Assembly: GCA_965217825.1 (NCBI GenBank)
Contig: OZ244571.1
Span: forward strand, 1,550,001-1,614,000
DNA: 64,000 bases
Source: VXNE01 sp965217825
Lineage (GTDB): Bacteria > Pseudomonadota > Gammaproteobacteria > Pseudomonadales > Azotimanducaceae
Reading direction: 5' to 3'
Each line of letters begins with the position of its first letter. Within the stretch, counting starts at the first letter, position 1. The position numbers were made by a program, and so were the translations under genes. This document shows, in pieces, positions 1 through 9,100 of this stretch. A model generated the notes under the pieces. The model saw only the letters and a program-made list of their open reading frames with translations, made no database searches and was not told the origin of the DNA.

Positions 1-607
1 TGGGGAGGCAACCCGTGGCTTCGTACTGCACCTCCTCCCCGCCGGCCTCAAAGGTGATGGTCCTGCCTGCCGCTCGCCATGTGCCACTGTGGTTTTCCCC
101 AACGATGGCCTCGGCCTCGTCGTCCCAGAAATAGGTTTGGATCTCCAGCGCGCCGCTTCCGAACATCAGGATGACTGCCTCGTCACCATCCGGCGTATAG
201 CAGACGAGCTGGCTGATCGCGCCGAGATCGTTTGCGTCACTTTGGGCGGCGACTTCGGTCTTCCCGACGAACACGCCGATGTGACGCCCCGTTACGACAT
301 GGTTCTGTATCCGGGTAGGCTTGACGATCACGGCAATGCCAAGACTGCTCAGGTGGTCGGCCAGATTCCACGCGAGCGACGCGGTCTGCCAGTCGCTTCC
401 GTGGACCACGGTGACTTCTGCATGTGAAGCGGCGGGCGTGACGTTCGGTCGTTGGACCTCCACGGCGTTTTCAGCGGCGAAGTTCTCGATCTCCCCGATG
501 AGCATCGCTTTGTCGGCGTCACCGGCGTCGTAGAGTTGCATGGCGATGCCCGACTGCGCGCAACCGGCGAGTAGCCAGCACGCCATCGCCGCGAAGAGCC
601 TCTTCAT
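1..607 (-). CDS. Putative lipoprotein, 3' end beyond window
   Basis: An open frame starts at the ATG at 607 and runs off the left edge without a stop, giving about 202 codons. A good ribosome binding site (GGAGGGG) lies just upstream of the ATG. The N-terminus is MKRLFAAMACWLLAGC: a basic start, a short hydrophobic run and a lipobox (LAGC), so a lipoprotein signal peptide cleaved before Cys16 is expected. The middle alternates beta-prone and helical stretches (for example HVVTGRHIGVFVGKTEVAA) and the visible end has a beta-rich, lipocalin-like look, but I recognise no family. It is transcribed divergently from the enoyl-CoA hydratase, with an 85-bp gap likely to hold both promoters. Confidence 0.7.
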   Translation of the reverse strand, partial: MKRLFAAMACWLLAGCAQSGIAMQLYDAGDADKAMLIGEIENFAAENAVEVQRPNVTPAASHAEVTVVHGSDWQTASLAWNLADHLSSLGIAVIVKPTRIQNHVVTGRHIGVFVGKTEVAAQSDANDLGAISQLVCYTPDGDEAVILMFGSGALEIQTYFWDDEAEAIVGENHSGTWRAAGRTITFEAGGEEVQYEATGCLP

Positions 608-692
608 TCTTCCCCTCCAATGCGATGTTCTACATCCTACGCGCGGGGCCGGGCCTCGCCGTAGATATTTGCGAACCGGTACTCTAGTGTGA

Positions 693-1508
693 ATGCTTCC
701 AACGCAAAACGACACCAACATGCCGACCTACCAATACTGCGACGCGCTGCAAACTGACCTCAGCACTGCCGGCGTGCTCACCGCCACCCTGAACCGGCCG
801 GAACGGCTGAACGCGTTCGACGGCGAACTGCGCGAAGCGATCTACAACATGTTGACCGACGTGCGCGACGACGACAACGTGCGGGTCCTGGTGTTGACGG
901 GTGCGGGACGTGCCTTCTGCTCCGGCGCCGACCTGGGTGCTGCGGACCAGCGTAAGTGGCCGTCCCGTGACCACGAGCCGAGGTTCATGTGGTGTGTCGA
1001 CCTGTTGGAAATGCCCAAGCCGACGATTGCCGCGATCGACGGCGTAGCCGCCGGCGGCGGGCTCGGCCTGGCTCTGCTGTGCGACATCCGCATCTGCTCG
1101 GACCGCGCGCGACTGATTCCGATCTGGAACAAGCGGGCAATTCACCCGGACGATCTGGTCACGTGGACGTTGCCCAAGCTCGTCGGTTACAGCCGAGCGC
1201 TAACGTGGTTGTACCTGGCTGACGACATCCCGCTGGAGGATGCGCGCAGCACCGGCCTGGTGATGGACGTTTGCGCGCCTGAAGAAGTACTGCCACGCGC
1301 GAAAACGCTCGCGGACAGGCTGGCGGCGGGCCCCACCTTGCACTATGCGCTGACCAAGCGGGCGGTGCTGCAGGGATTGATCCGCGAACCGAAAGACTCG
1401 GCGATGATGGAGGTTTGGGGCCAGGAGCGCGCCTCTACGAGCGAAGATCGCAAGGAGGGCGTCCTTGCGTTCAAGGAGAAGCGCGCACCGGTGTTCAAGG
1501 GTCGTTAG
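693..1508 (+). CDS. Enoyl-CoA hydratase/isomerase (crotonase) family protein
   Basis: The 271-residue protein has a single crotonase domain of usual length. Oxyanion-hole signatures are visible in GRAFCSGADLG (about residue 71) and AAGGGLGLALLCD (about residue 115). The segment normally carrying the second acidic catalytic residue of hydratases (PDxGG type) here reads IHPDDLVTWTLPKLVG, so the exact reaction (hydration, isomerisation or other acyl-CoA chemistry) cannot be set from sequence. It probably acts in cytosolic fatty or organic acid beta-oxidation. An ATG at 720 (MPTYQYC) is an alternative start; neither ATG has a strong ribosome binding site. It is monocistronic here and converges on the Mrr-like gene. 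Confidence 0.88.
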   Translation: MLPTQNDTNMPTYQYCDALQTDLSTAGVLTATLNRPERLNAFDGELREAIYNMLTDVRDDDNVRVLVLTGAGRAFCSGADLGAADQRKWPSRDHEPRFMWCVDLLEMPKPTIAAIDGVAAGGGLGLALLCDIRICSDRARLIPIWNKRAIHPDDLVTWTLPKLVGYSRALTWLYLADDIPLEDARSTGLVMDVCAPEEVLPRAKTLADRLAAGPTLHYALTKRAVLQGLIREPKDSAMMEVWGQERASTSEDRKEGVLAFKEKRAPVFKGR

Positions 1509-1600
1509 GTTAGACCGCCTCGGAACCACTCGTCTCACGGTGTCCCCAGCGCGGGCATTGGGTGTCGTTTTCCGCAGAAAAATCGTTCAACGGACGCGAA

Positions 1601-2248
1601 CTACATTCCCTTGCTGCGGCGAAGGCCCATGATCATGCGCTCGAGCCGCGCTCCATCGACAAGATCCATGGGCATGCGCTTGGCGAATAGTTTGGCCTCC
1701 CGGGTGAAGGTCCCGCAGGTCACGACGCTCCCACTATTCGCACCCCCGGCGGCCATCACGCCGTATAACTCGCTGACAATCTCGGCGCCGACCTGTCGTG
1801 TGCGCCAATGTTTGCATTGCACAAGGTGTAAGCCATCACTGTCTTCCAGGCGGATATCGAAGCCGCCATCGGCAACTTCTGACCGGTTTTCTTGCGCCCT
1901 GAAACCTCGCAGCCGATAGTATTCGCGGATGAGGCTCTCGATAGCCTTCCAGTCCAATCTTCGAATTGACTCCAAGTCGCTCTGGCGATCCAGCAGCCCG
2001 CGCTTTGCTCGGGCTTCGAGCACGGAAGATGCGGCGCCCATCAGCAGCACAAACGCGAAAATTGGTGCCAGGTTAGAGAAGATGGGTGCAAGCAAGGTCA
2101 ATACTTCGCCGCAAGCATTGCTAGCACAGAATTGCGGCAGTACGACAAAAATCCCGACATATACAACCGCCGAGAGCGCGACGGGGACGCCCCAATGCAC
2201 CTCGATCAGAGGTTGGTGCAGAGCTTCGTGTCTTCGCGGCATCGCCAT
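1601..2248 (-). CDS. Membrane-anchored Mrr-like restriction endonuclease
   Basis: The start is placed at the ATG at 2248 because GGAAGGAAGA precedes it; the frame is open further upstream without support. Two hydrophobic segments near the N-terminus (VALSAVVYVGIFVVL and LAPIFAFVLLMGAASSVL) suggest membrane anchoring. The C-terminal half is an Mrr_cat-type domain of the PD-(D/E)xK fold: GGFDIRL supplies the Asp and HLVQCKHWR the Q-x-K form of the active site. Mrr proteins cut foreign, often methylated, DNA, so a stand-alone type IV-like defence role is reasonable; membrane-tethered Mrr proteins are common but poorly characterised. It is divergent from the YeiH gene. Confidence 0.8.
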   Translation of the reverse strand: MAMPRRHEALHQPLIEVHWGVPVALSAVVYVGIFVVLPQFCASNACGEVLTLLAPIFSNLAPIFAFVLLMGAASSVLEARAKRGLLDRQSDLESIRRLDWKAIESLIREYYRLRGFRAQENRSEVADGGFDIRLEDSDGLHLVQCKHWRTRQVGAEIVSELYGVMAAGGANSGSVVTCGTFTREAKLFAKRMPMDLVDGARLERMIMGLRRSKGM

Positions 2249-2356
2249 TCTTCCTTCCAAGGTCGTTATCTTAGCTGCCCTCTCGGGACGGCGACACCCA
2301 AGAATCCGATTGTGTCGGACCCCCGCACCTGCCACAGTGCATGTCGGGTCGGGACG

Positions 2357-3310
2357 GTGCGCGTCGTGAACAGGTTGTCCTTCTTATCGAGTCCCGACGG
2401 ATGGAAGTACGCTCTAGTGGCTATCGCCTTGGCGGTGGCGCTATGGGTGGGTCACCCGGCCTTGGCGCTCCTCGTTGGTGCGACGGTGAGTCTTGCGCTG
2501 AGTCCCAAACTTCCGTCGTACATCAGCCGCGCCGGGCACCTATGCCTGAAGGCCGCGATCGTGTCCCTGGGTTTCACCTTGAACGTCCAGGTCCTTTGGC
2601 AAACCAGCCGCGACCATTCAGGATTGATCGTCATTTTTGTCATTTGCACTCTGATTGTGGGGCTCGTGATCGGCCGGCTGATGAAAGTGGATGAGGATCA
2701 GTCCCGGCTGTTGAGCACCGGGACCGCCATCTGCGGCGGCACCGCGATCGTGACTCTCGCGCCGATCATCCGCGCGCGACCGGAGTCGGTCGCGATCTGC
2801 ATCGGGATCGTCTTCATCCTGAACGCCATCGCGATCCTGCTGTTGCCCTGGGTCGGTCACTATCTTGAGATGACGCAGGATCAATTCGGCGTCTGGGTGG
2901 CGCTGGCAATCCACGATACGAGTTCCGTGGTGGGAGCTGCCGCGATTTTCGGTGACCGCGCGCTGGAAGTCGCGACGACGGTCAAGTTGGTCAGAACGCT
3001 GCTGCTCATCCCGGTCGCTCTCATGGCCGGAGTTCTGTTGCGGCAAAGCGAAGCCAAGCTGCGGATACCGGGGTTCCTTGCGCTGTTCGTGGCCGCATCC
3101 CTGGCCGGAAGTTTGCTGCAGCCGCCAATCGAAATCATCGCCCATGCCAAGGCGGTGAGTCATTTCCTGCTCATCGTTGCGCTTTTTGGCATCGGGATGG
3201 AGATCCGGCGGTCGACGATCGCGTCACTGAACGGCCGGGCCGTTTGGCTGAGCGTCTCTTTGTGGCTGATCCTGTTGCCGGTGACGCTGGTCGCTGCGCT
3301 GTTCCGTTAG
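2357..3310 (+). CDS. YeiH/UPF0324 family putative sulfate exporter
   Basis: A polytopic inner-membrane protein of about 317 residues and about ten hydrophobic segments. Family signatures include GTAICGGTAIVTLAPIIRA and ALAIHDTSSVVGAA. Members of the YeiH family (UPF0324) are annotated as putative sulfate exporters, on limited evidence. The start is the GTG at 2357 (VRVVNRLSFL), as sequence upstream antisense to the Mrr gene does not look like protein; GTG 2366 or TTG 2375 are alternatives. The last segment ends ALFR, directly before a possible 45-residue ORF. Confidence 0.85.
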   Translation: MRVVNRLSFLSSPDGWKYALVAIALAVALWVGHPALALLVGATVSLALSPKLPSYISRAGHLCLKAAIVSLGFTLNVQVLWQTSRDHSGLIVIFVICTLIVGLVIGRLMKVDEDQSRLLSTGTAICGGTAIVTLAPIIRARPESVAICIGIVFILNAIAILLLPWVGHYLEMTQDQFGVWVALAIHDTSSVVGAAAIFGDRALEVATTVKLVRTLLLIPVALMAGVLLRQSEAKLRIPGFLALFVAASLAGSLLQPPIEIIAHAKAVSHFLLIVALFGIGMEIRRSTIASLNGRAVWLSVSLWLILLPVTLVAALFR

Positions 3311-3322
3311 AATATTCTTAGT

Positions 3323-3460
3323 GTGAAGCGTTATTTCATCCGTACCCGCGACTTCGGTAATGTCGTGCACATGGTCATCCGCTCCGTACAATTGGACTGG
3401 CAAAGCGTTCTGAGCCTCGCTCTGGTGGCGGGCTTCTTCATCCTGGCGCTGATTCCCTGA
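3323..3460 (+). CDS. Possible 45-residue single-pass membrane protein
   Basis: An open frame from GTG 3323 to TGA 3458-3460 encodes a short, basic N-terminus (VKRYFIRTRDF), a polar middle, and a C-terminal hydrophobic helix (LSLALVAGFFILALIP), typical of small tail-anchored membrane proteins. It follows the YeiH stop by 12 bp. There is no clear ribosome binding site and the reading rests on length and hydrophobicity only, so it may be chance. Confidence 0.3.
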   Translation: MKRYFIRTRDFGNVVHMVIRSVQLDWQSVLSLALVAGFFILALIP

Positions 3461-3606
3461 CCTTGATCGTTCGCGTCGCCCGGACGCGATGAACCGGAGT
3501 GCCGACAAGACCCGGGCTCGTCGCAACCTTCCCACGCGTGCCGGTCATGTCACAACAGGGCTTCCCCCCTCGCCAGGCTCTACCTGGCCCAAGACACGCG
3601 TCGCCC

Positions 3607-5700
3607 CTACGGTGTGTCGCGAACCAGGCTGCGCGCCAGCAGATTGAGGAACAACCCCACGTCGGTCACGATCCCGGTCGACTCGACGCTGCCGCGGTCG
3701 GCCAGCTTGGTGGCCACCGCAGGGTTAATGTCCACGCACACGAGTCGCACACCGGCGGGCGTCATGTTGCCGGTGCCGATGGCGTGCAGCATCGTGGACA
3801 GCATCAGAATGAGGTCCGCGCCTTCGATCAGTTGCGCGTAAGACGCCTGGGCGGCGACCAGGTCCATCTGGGTATCGGGCAGCGGGCCGTCGTCCCGGAT
3901 GGAGCCGGCGAGCGCATAAGGCACGTCGGCTTTCACGCATTCGTACATGATGCCCCCGGTGACGATCCCGTCCGCCACCGCTCGAGCGATGGAACCGGCG
4001 GCGCGGATGCGGTTGATGGTCTTGAGATGGTGGCGGTGGCCGCCCTGTACGCCGGTGCCGCGATTGAGATCGACGCCGAGCGACGTGCCGAACAGGTTGG
4101 TCTCCAGATCGTGCACTGGCAACGCATTGCCGGTCAGCAGTGCCTGCGCGTAACCGGCACGGATGAGCGCGGCGAGGTGCGGACCGCCTCCGGTGTGAAT
4201 GACTACCGGGCCTGCGACCACCACGATTCGGCCATTGCGGGCGCGAATGCGGCGCATTTCGAAGGCGAGTTCCTCGATCTGGACTTCCGCCCGTCGCTCG
4301 GTGGTCGCCTGCGACGACATGAAGGCGAACTCTCCCTGGCTGCGCGGCGGGTCTGGCATGTGCAGTCGGACGCCGTTGTCGCCGCAGACGACCTTGTCGC
4401 CGTAAACCAGGTCGCGCATCAATGTGCAGCGGGCCGAAGGCTCGCCGGCGGAAGTGTCATCTACGACGATGGCCGCATCCATGCGTTGGTGCGCCACGCG
4501 CACCCATGTGTCGCCGATGCGCACGTCGGTCGGGTATATCGTCGAGCAATAGAAGTCCTCGGGAGCGACGCCATCGCGCTCCACCGCTTCGAGGACCGCG
4601 GCGTCATGTTTATTGGCGACGGCCGCTCCGAACGGTCGCAGAAGATCCAGGGTTCGATCCAGGCGTTCCTGGCTTGGCGCGCTGACCGTGAACCGCACGT
4701 GGCTGGTCTGGTCGCCGCGCTCGCCAGCGCGAAAGCGTTCCAGGCGGAAACTGCCGCCGGCGCGATTGACGGTGTCGAAGGCGTGCGTCATCAAGCCTTC
4801 GTCGAGCAGATGGCCTTCCATGTCGACCGAAAGCGACTGGATCGGGGAGGCAGCGGCATCGCGGTGGGCGAAGCCAGCCGGTACGTCCTGATCGAGGATC
4901 AGCGTCAGGCACTTGGCTGCGCCGCCAGCCTTGATGAATTCGGTAAGCGGCGTGACGACGACCTCGAAGCCCCACGCTTCGAGGCAACGGCGGAGGTTTG
5001 CGCTGGCGTGGCTGGTGATAAGCGTCCGGCCCAGCCGCACGGCGTTGCAGACGAATCCGAACGCGTCGCCGTAAGCGACGGCGATACGCCGGTCGGCGGG
5101 CGCCAGCGACTCGATCAGGAGGCGCGATTCGGCATCGAAGGCTGGCGGGTAGTAGACGACCCGGCCGCCCGGGAGCGGCATGAAGCAGGTATCCAGGTGG
5201 TAGAACCGCTGATCGACGAGCTTGAGCGAGACGACGCGCACGCGTAGACGCTCGGCGAGAGCGCGATGGGATTCGAGGCTGGTGCGTACGCCGTAGCCGG
5301 CCCAAACCATTAGTTCGGAGCCGGGTTGCGGCCACCAAAGCGCATCGCCTTCTCCTTCGAAGGCGATGTCCGGATCGACATCGGCAATCGCGAGGCCCGC
5401 GCCTGCGGCCCAGTCCGCGTAGAGGGGCGACTCCGGCTCGCGCTGCGCGACGCTGAAGACGGACGGCACGAAGGTTCCGTCGAGAACGAATCCGCCGTTC
5501 GCGGCGAAACACATGTCGGGAAGTCCCGAAGCCGGCTCGATGGTTGTCACATCGGCGTGCGCCTCGAGGATGCGTATGAGCGCGTCCCATTGGCGGCCGG
5601 CCTTTCCCGGCGAGACCGCTCCGACGTTGCCGGCCATCCATGGATTGATGACGTACTCGACGCCGAAGTGGGTCGGTGGGCAAACCAGTACGCGGGTCAT
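3607..5700 (-). CDS. agrE: Bifunctional arginine dihydrolase / ornithine cyclodeaminase (AgrE/ArgZ-type)
   Basis: About 697 residues. Residues 1-270 form an amidinotransferase (arginine deiminase/DDAH) fold opening with MTRVLVCPPTHFGVEYVINP; the catalytic set is seen as CFAANGGF (Asn68), FYHLDTCF (His168) and GGAAKCLTL (Cys264). The C-terminal half is the LOR/SDH domain of the TIGR00300 family (GRIVVVAGPVVIHTGGG, LNRGTGVQGGHRHH, VDINPAVATKLADRG). In cyanobacteria this fusion turns arginine into ornithine plus ammonia and then into proline. The ATG at 5700 is chosen over GTG 5775 because it puts Cys and His at the positions I recall for ArgZ (264, 168). It stands alone, so it may serve nitrogen release from arginine or guanidino compounds. 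Confidence 0.85.
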   Translation of the reverse strand: MTRVLVCPPTHFGVEYVINPWMAGNVGAVSPGKAGRQWDALIRILEAHADVTTIEPASGLPDMCFAANGGFVLDGTFVPSVFSVAQREPESPLYADWAAGAGLAIADVDPDIAFEGEGDALWWPQPGSELMVWAGYGVRTSLESHRALAERLRVRVVSLKLVDQRFYHLDTCFMPLPGGRVVYYPPAFDAESRLLIESLAPADRRIAVAYGDAFGFVCNAVRLGRTLITSHASANLRRCLEAWGFEVVVTPLTEFIKAGGAAKCLTLILDQDVPAGFAHRDAAASPIQSLSVDMEGHLLDEGLMTHAFDTVNRAGGSFRLERFRAGERGDQTSHVRFTVSAPSQERLDRTLDLLRPFGAAVANKHDAAVLEAVERDGVAPEDFYCSTIYPTDVRIGDTWVRVAHQRMDAAIVVDDTSAGEPSARCTLMRDLVYGDKVVCGDNGVRLHMPDPPRSQGEFAFMSSQATTERRAEVQIEELAFEMRRIRARNGRIVVVAGPVVIHTGGGPHLAALIRAGYAQALLTGNALPVHDLETNLFGTSLGVDLNRGTGVQGGHRHHLKTINRIRAAGSIARAVADGIVTGGIMYECVKADVPYALAGSIRDDGPLPDTQMDLVAAQASYAQLIEGADLILMLSTMLHAIGTGNMTPAGVRLVCVDINPAVATKLADRGSVESTGIVTDVGLFLNLLARSLVRDTP

Positions 5701-5775
5701 CGGAAGGCCTTGCCGCCGCGTGCGATTCGGTGCATCGAGAGGTACTCCGCTCAGATCCTGTTCCAGTTCAGACAC

Positions 5776-6165
5776 ATGTCGTTCGCGCAGGTTTCGTCTT
5801 TATATCTGGCGGAGGATGCTTGAACCGGGGAGGCGGATGAGGGGCTCCCTCGCGAGACCCGGGGTACCCGTGCGCGTTGCGTAGCGCGATCACCGCCGTA
5901 CGGGAGTTTCGCTTCCAGCGAGCACCCGCCGGTCTCGGTCCGGGATTGCGCTAGTTTCAGCTTTTCCTTGCGCTAGCTTATTAGTTCGGTTGCGCCAGCT
6001 TTCGGGCTCTTTCGACGACCTGGCGTTATTTTCTGAAGGCTGCTCTGTTCGCCCCTTGGTGGCGTTAGTAGAGTCGACACGGCGTTACGGGCGGTCTAGA
6101 CCGGAGGACAAACCATTTTCACCGTACGCGAACTGGTATTCCGGCGCTATGGTGCCATCTTTGCG
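5776..6165. other. Intergenic region upstream of giant sulfatase
   Basis: About 390 bp without a convincing gene. It separates the divergent agrE-type gene and the sulfatase and should hold their promoters. The only structure I see is a motif repeated with a 22-bp period (separate entry) and a GC hairpin-like stretch around 5838-5865. Confidence 0.5.
5946..6011 (+). repeat. Three direct repeats with 22-bp spacing
   Basis: TTGCGCYAGYTT occurs at 5946, 5968 and 5990, exactly 22 bp (about two helical turns) apart; the remaining 10 bp of each unit are not conserved. Phased binding sites for an activator of the downstream sulfatase gene are one reading. Confidence 0.55.
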
Positions 6166-9100
6166 ATGCATGGCCTCGGCGGGAAGCGGAACCGCATCTC
6201 TTTGGCGGAAGCGTTAGCGCGCGGAAAGCGCGGCCCGGCCTCAATAGTCAAACTAGTGCATTGCCTGGCGGTGCCTCCTGTCGGCGGCATTATCGCTATC
6301 TTGTCTGGGCGCTTCCTTGAAGTGCGCCCCCGGCGTTCGCGCCGCTCTGCCGCGATGCTTGGGGCCATCGTCGCCCTTGCGGTTCCGGGTCCGTTTGGCC
6401 AGTTATCTGCGCAGACGGATGCAGGCCCGGGCACGGATGAAAGCCCGGACGAGCGGCCCAATATTCTGGTGTTCCTCTCCGACGACATGGGCTGGGGGCA
6501 GCCCGGTTTCAACGGCGGCACGGACGTGGCCACGCCCAACATGGATCGCATCGCCAACGAGGGGGTCAAGCTCACGCAGTTCTATGTCCAGCCAGTGTGT
6601 TCGCCAACCCGTGCCGCCCTGCTTACGGGCCGCTATCCCTGGAAGAACGGCATGGAATACCGCACGAAGGCGAAATCCGCCAACGGCATGCTCGTCGACG
6701 AGCGCACGATCGCCGAGGAATTGCGCGAGGCCGGCTACGCCACCTGGATGGTCGGCAAGTGGCACCTGGGGCAATGGCGCCAGGAGCACTTGCCGTTACA
6801 GCGGGGATTCGATCATCACTACGGCTTCTATTCAGCGCTCGTCGATCCCTTTACGTTTCATCGCGGCAAGGTCCTGGATTGGCACAGGAACGGCCGCCCC
6901 GTGGTCGAGAGCGGCTATGTAGACTTTCTGCTGGCCGAGGAGGCGGTCCAGTTGATCGATCGCCATGACGGCACACGCCCGTTCTTCCTGTACCTGGCGT
7001 TCGGCGCGGTACACGAACCGCATGGAGCGCCGGAGGAATATACCGAGCAATACGAAGACCTGAAGTACCCCGAGCAGCGCGCGATGCTCAGGGCCATGGA
7101 TGTCGCGATGGGACGGGTCATGGATGCGCTCGACCGCAAGGGGGTGCTCGACAATACGCTGCTCGTATTCCTGAATGACAACGGCGGTTCGAAGGAAGCG
7201 GGGCGGAACAGGCCCTACCAAGGACTTAAAGAATCCTATTTGGAGGGTGGCATTCGGAGTCCAGCCGCGCTTCGCTGGCCCGGCCGCATCCCGGCGGGGT
7301 CTGAGAGCGATGCGCTTCTCCATGTGGTGGACCTGTTCCCCACGTTCGCCCGGCTGGCCAGCGCGGACGGCGAAGATGGGGAGGATGCGGGGGCGGACAG
7401 CGACGCCCGCCTGCCGCTCGATGGGGTGGATGCCTGGGAAGCCATCGCCGAGGGTGCCGAGAGTCCGCGCGAGGAAGTGGTGCATTCGCTTGACGTGATT
7501 CGGATGGGCGACTGGAAGCTGATCGATAAGGACGTGAGGTACTACACATGGGAGTCCAAATACCTAAGGCTCCACAACATCAGGGAAGACCCCTACGAAA
7601 GTCGGAATCGGGCGGTTGGCGCACCCGACAAGGTCGCCCAGTTGCTCCGGCGCCTCGCCTACCATCGGCAGTTCGCGCGCGACGCGGAACCGTTGGAGGA
7701 GATCCCGGACTTTCCGCCGACGGTTTACGGAAGCGATGAGCAGGCGACGTTCGGCACCGAAGTCGAGAAAGCGCTTAGCGAACTGGACAAGGGCAATCCA
7801 GGGCCCACGCTCGTTCGTGCCGAGGCCTCCGGGGACGATGTCCGACTGGTCTACGACCAGACGCTGGACGCCGATTCCGTACCTCCGGCGGACGCGTTCC
7901 GGGTGGTCGTGGTCCCGGAGTACCGGTTGGTGGAGGTGACCGCGGTCGAGACGGGTGGCAGCGCAGTCTCGCTGACGCTCACGCAGTCCCTGCGTATCGG
8001 AGAGACGGTTGGCCTGACCTATGAAGTGCCGGCCACGGGTGCGATCCGTGATGCGGACGGCATCGCGGCCGTCGGCGTCACATGGGTGAAGACGTCGGCT
8101 GTGGCGCCGGGTTCGTTGCTGGCCGAGGCGTCGATCACTGCGGTCTCGAGTCCGGTCACGGAAGGCACGGCGGCGGTGTTCAAAGTGAGCCTCGGCAGCA
8201 CCGCGTCAGAGGCGCTGACCGTGGCGGTGAGCGTGACGGAGACGGGCGCGACGCTATCCGGCGCGCCGCCGGCGTCGGTGTCGTTCCCGGCGGGCGCGAC
8301 CGAGGCGACGCTGTCCGTGGCGACCGCCGCCGATGCGGTCGTGGAGGACGACAGCATCGTGACCGTGAGGTTGGCGGCGGGCGACGGGTATGCGCTCGGC
8401 GATCCGGCGACGGCGTCGGTGGAGGTGACGGACGACGACGACGCGGCGTTCGCGGCGCTGTTCGACCCGGAGGAGGTCGAGGAGGGCGGCGGCGCGACGC
8501 TGACGGTGGAGATTGCGAACGGCGTGGTGTTCGCGGCGGACCAGACGTTGTCGTTGGCCTGGTCGGGGACGGCGTCGGCTGCCGACCACGACGGCCCGGC
8601 GACGCTGTCGATGGCGGCGGGCGCGTCGTCGGCAAGCGTTGCGGTGGCGGTTGTGGACGATGCGGAAGAGGAGGACGCGGAGGCGCTGACGGCGACGGTG
8701 TCGCTGGGCGGTGAGGAGATCGGGACGGCGACGGCGACCATTCCCGCGAACGACTCGAGCGATGCGCGGCTCGCGTCGCTCGCGCTGTCGGGAATCGACC
8801 TGGCGTTCGACGGCGAGGTGCTGTCGTATGCGGTCGAGGTGGCGAACGATGTGTCGGCGACGACGCTGACGGCGTCGGCTCGGCACCCGGGCGCGCGGGG
8901 ATCGGTCGAGCCAGCGGACGCGGACCCAGCGGCTGGCCACCAAGTCGCGCTGGCGGTGGGCGCGACGGTCGTGCGCCTGGCGGTGACGGCCCAGGACGGG
9001 ACGACGGCCAGGAGCTACGCGGTGACCGTGATCCGCGCACGGGCGACGCTGGATTTCGGGGGCCTGTCGGCGGCCGGCAACGGCATGCCGCGGGGCATCT

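Noticed and set aside
3499..5247. 582-codon frame antisense to the AgrE-type gene
   Set aside because: Low-complexity composition and full overlap with a convincing enzyme gene.
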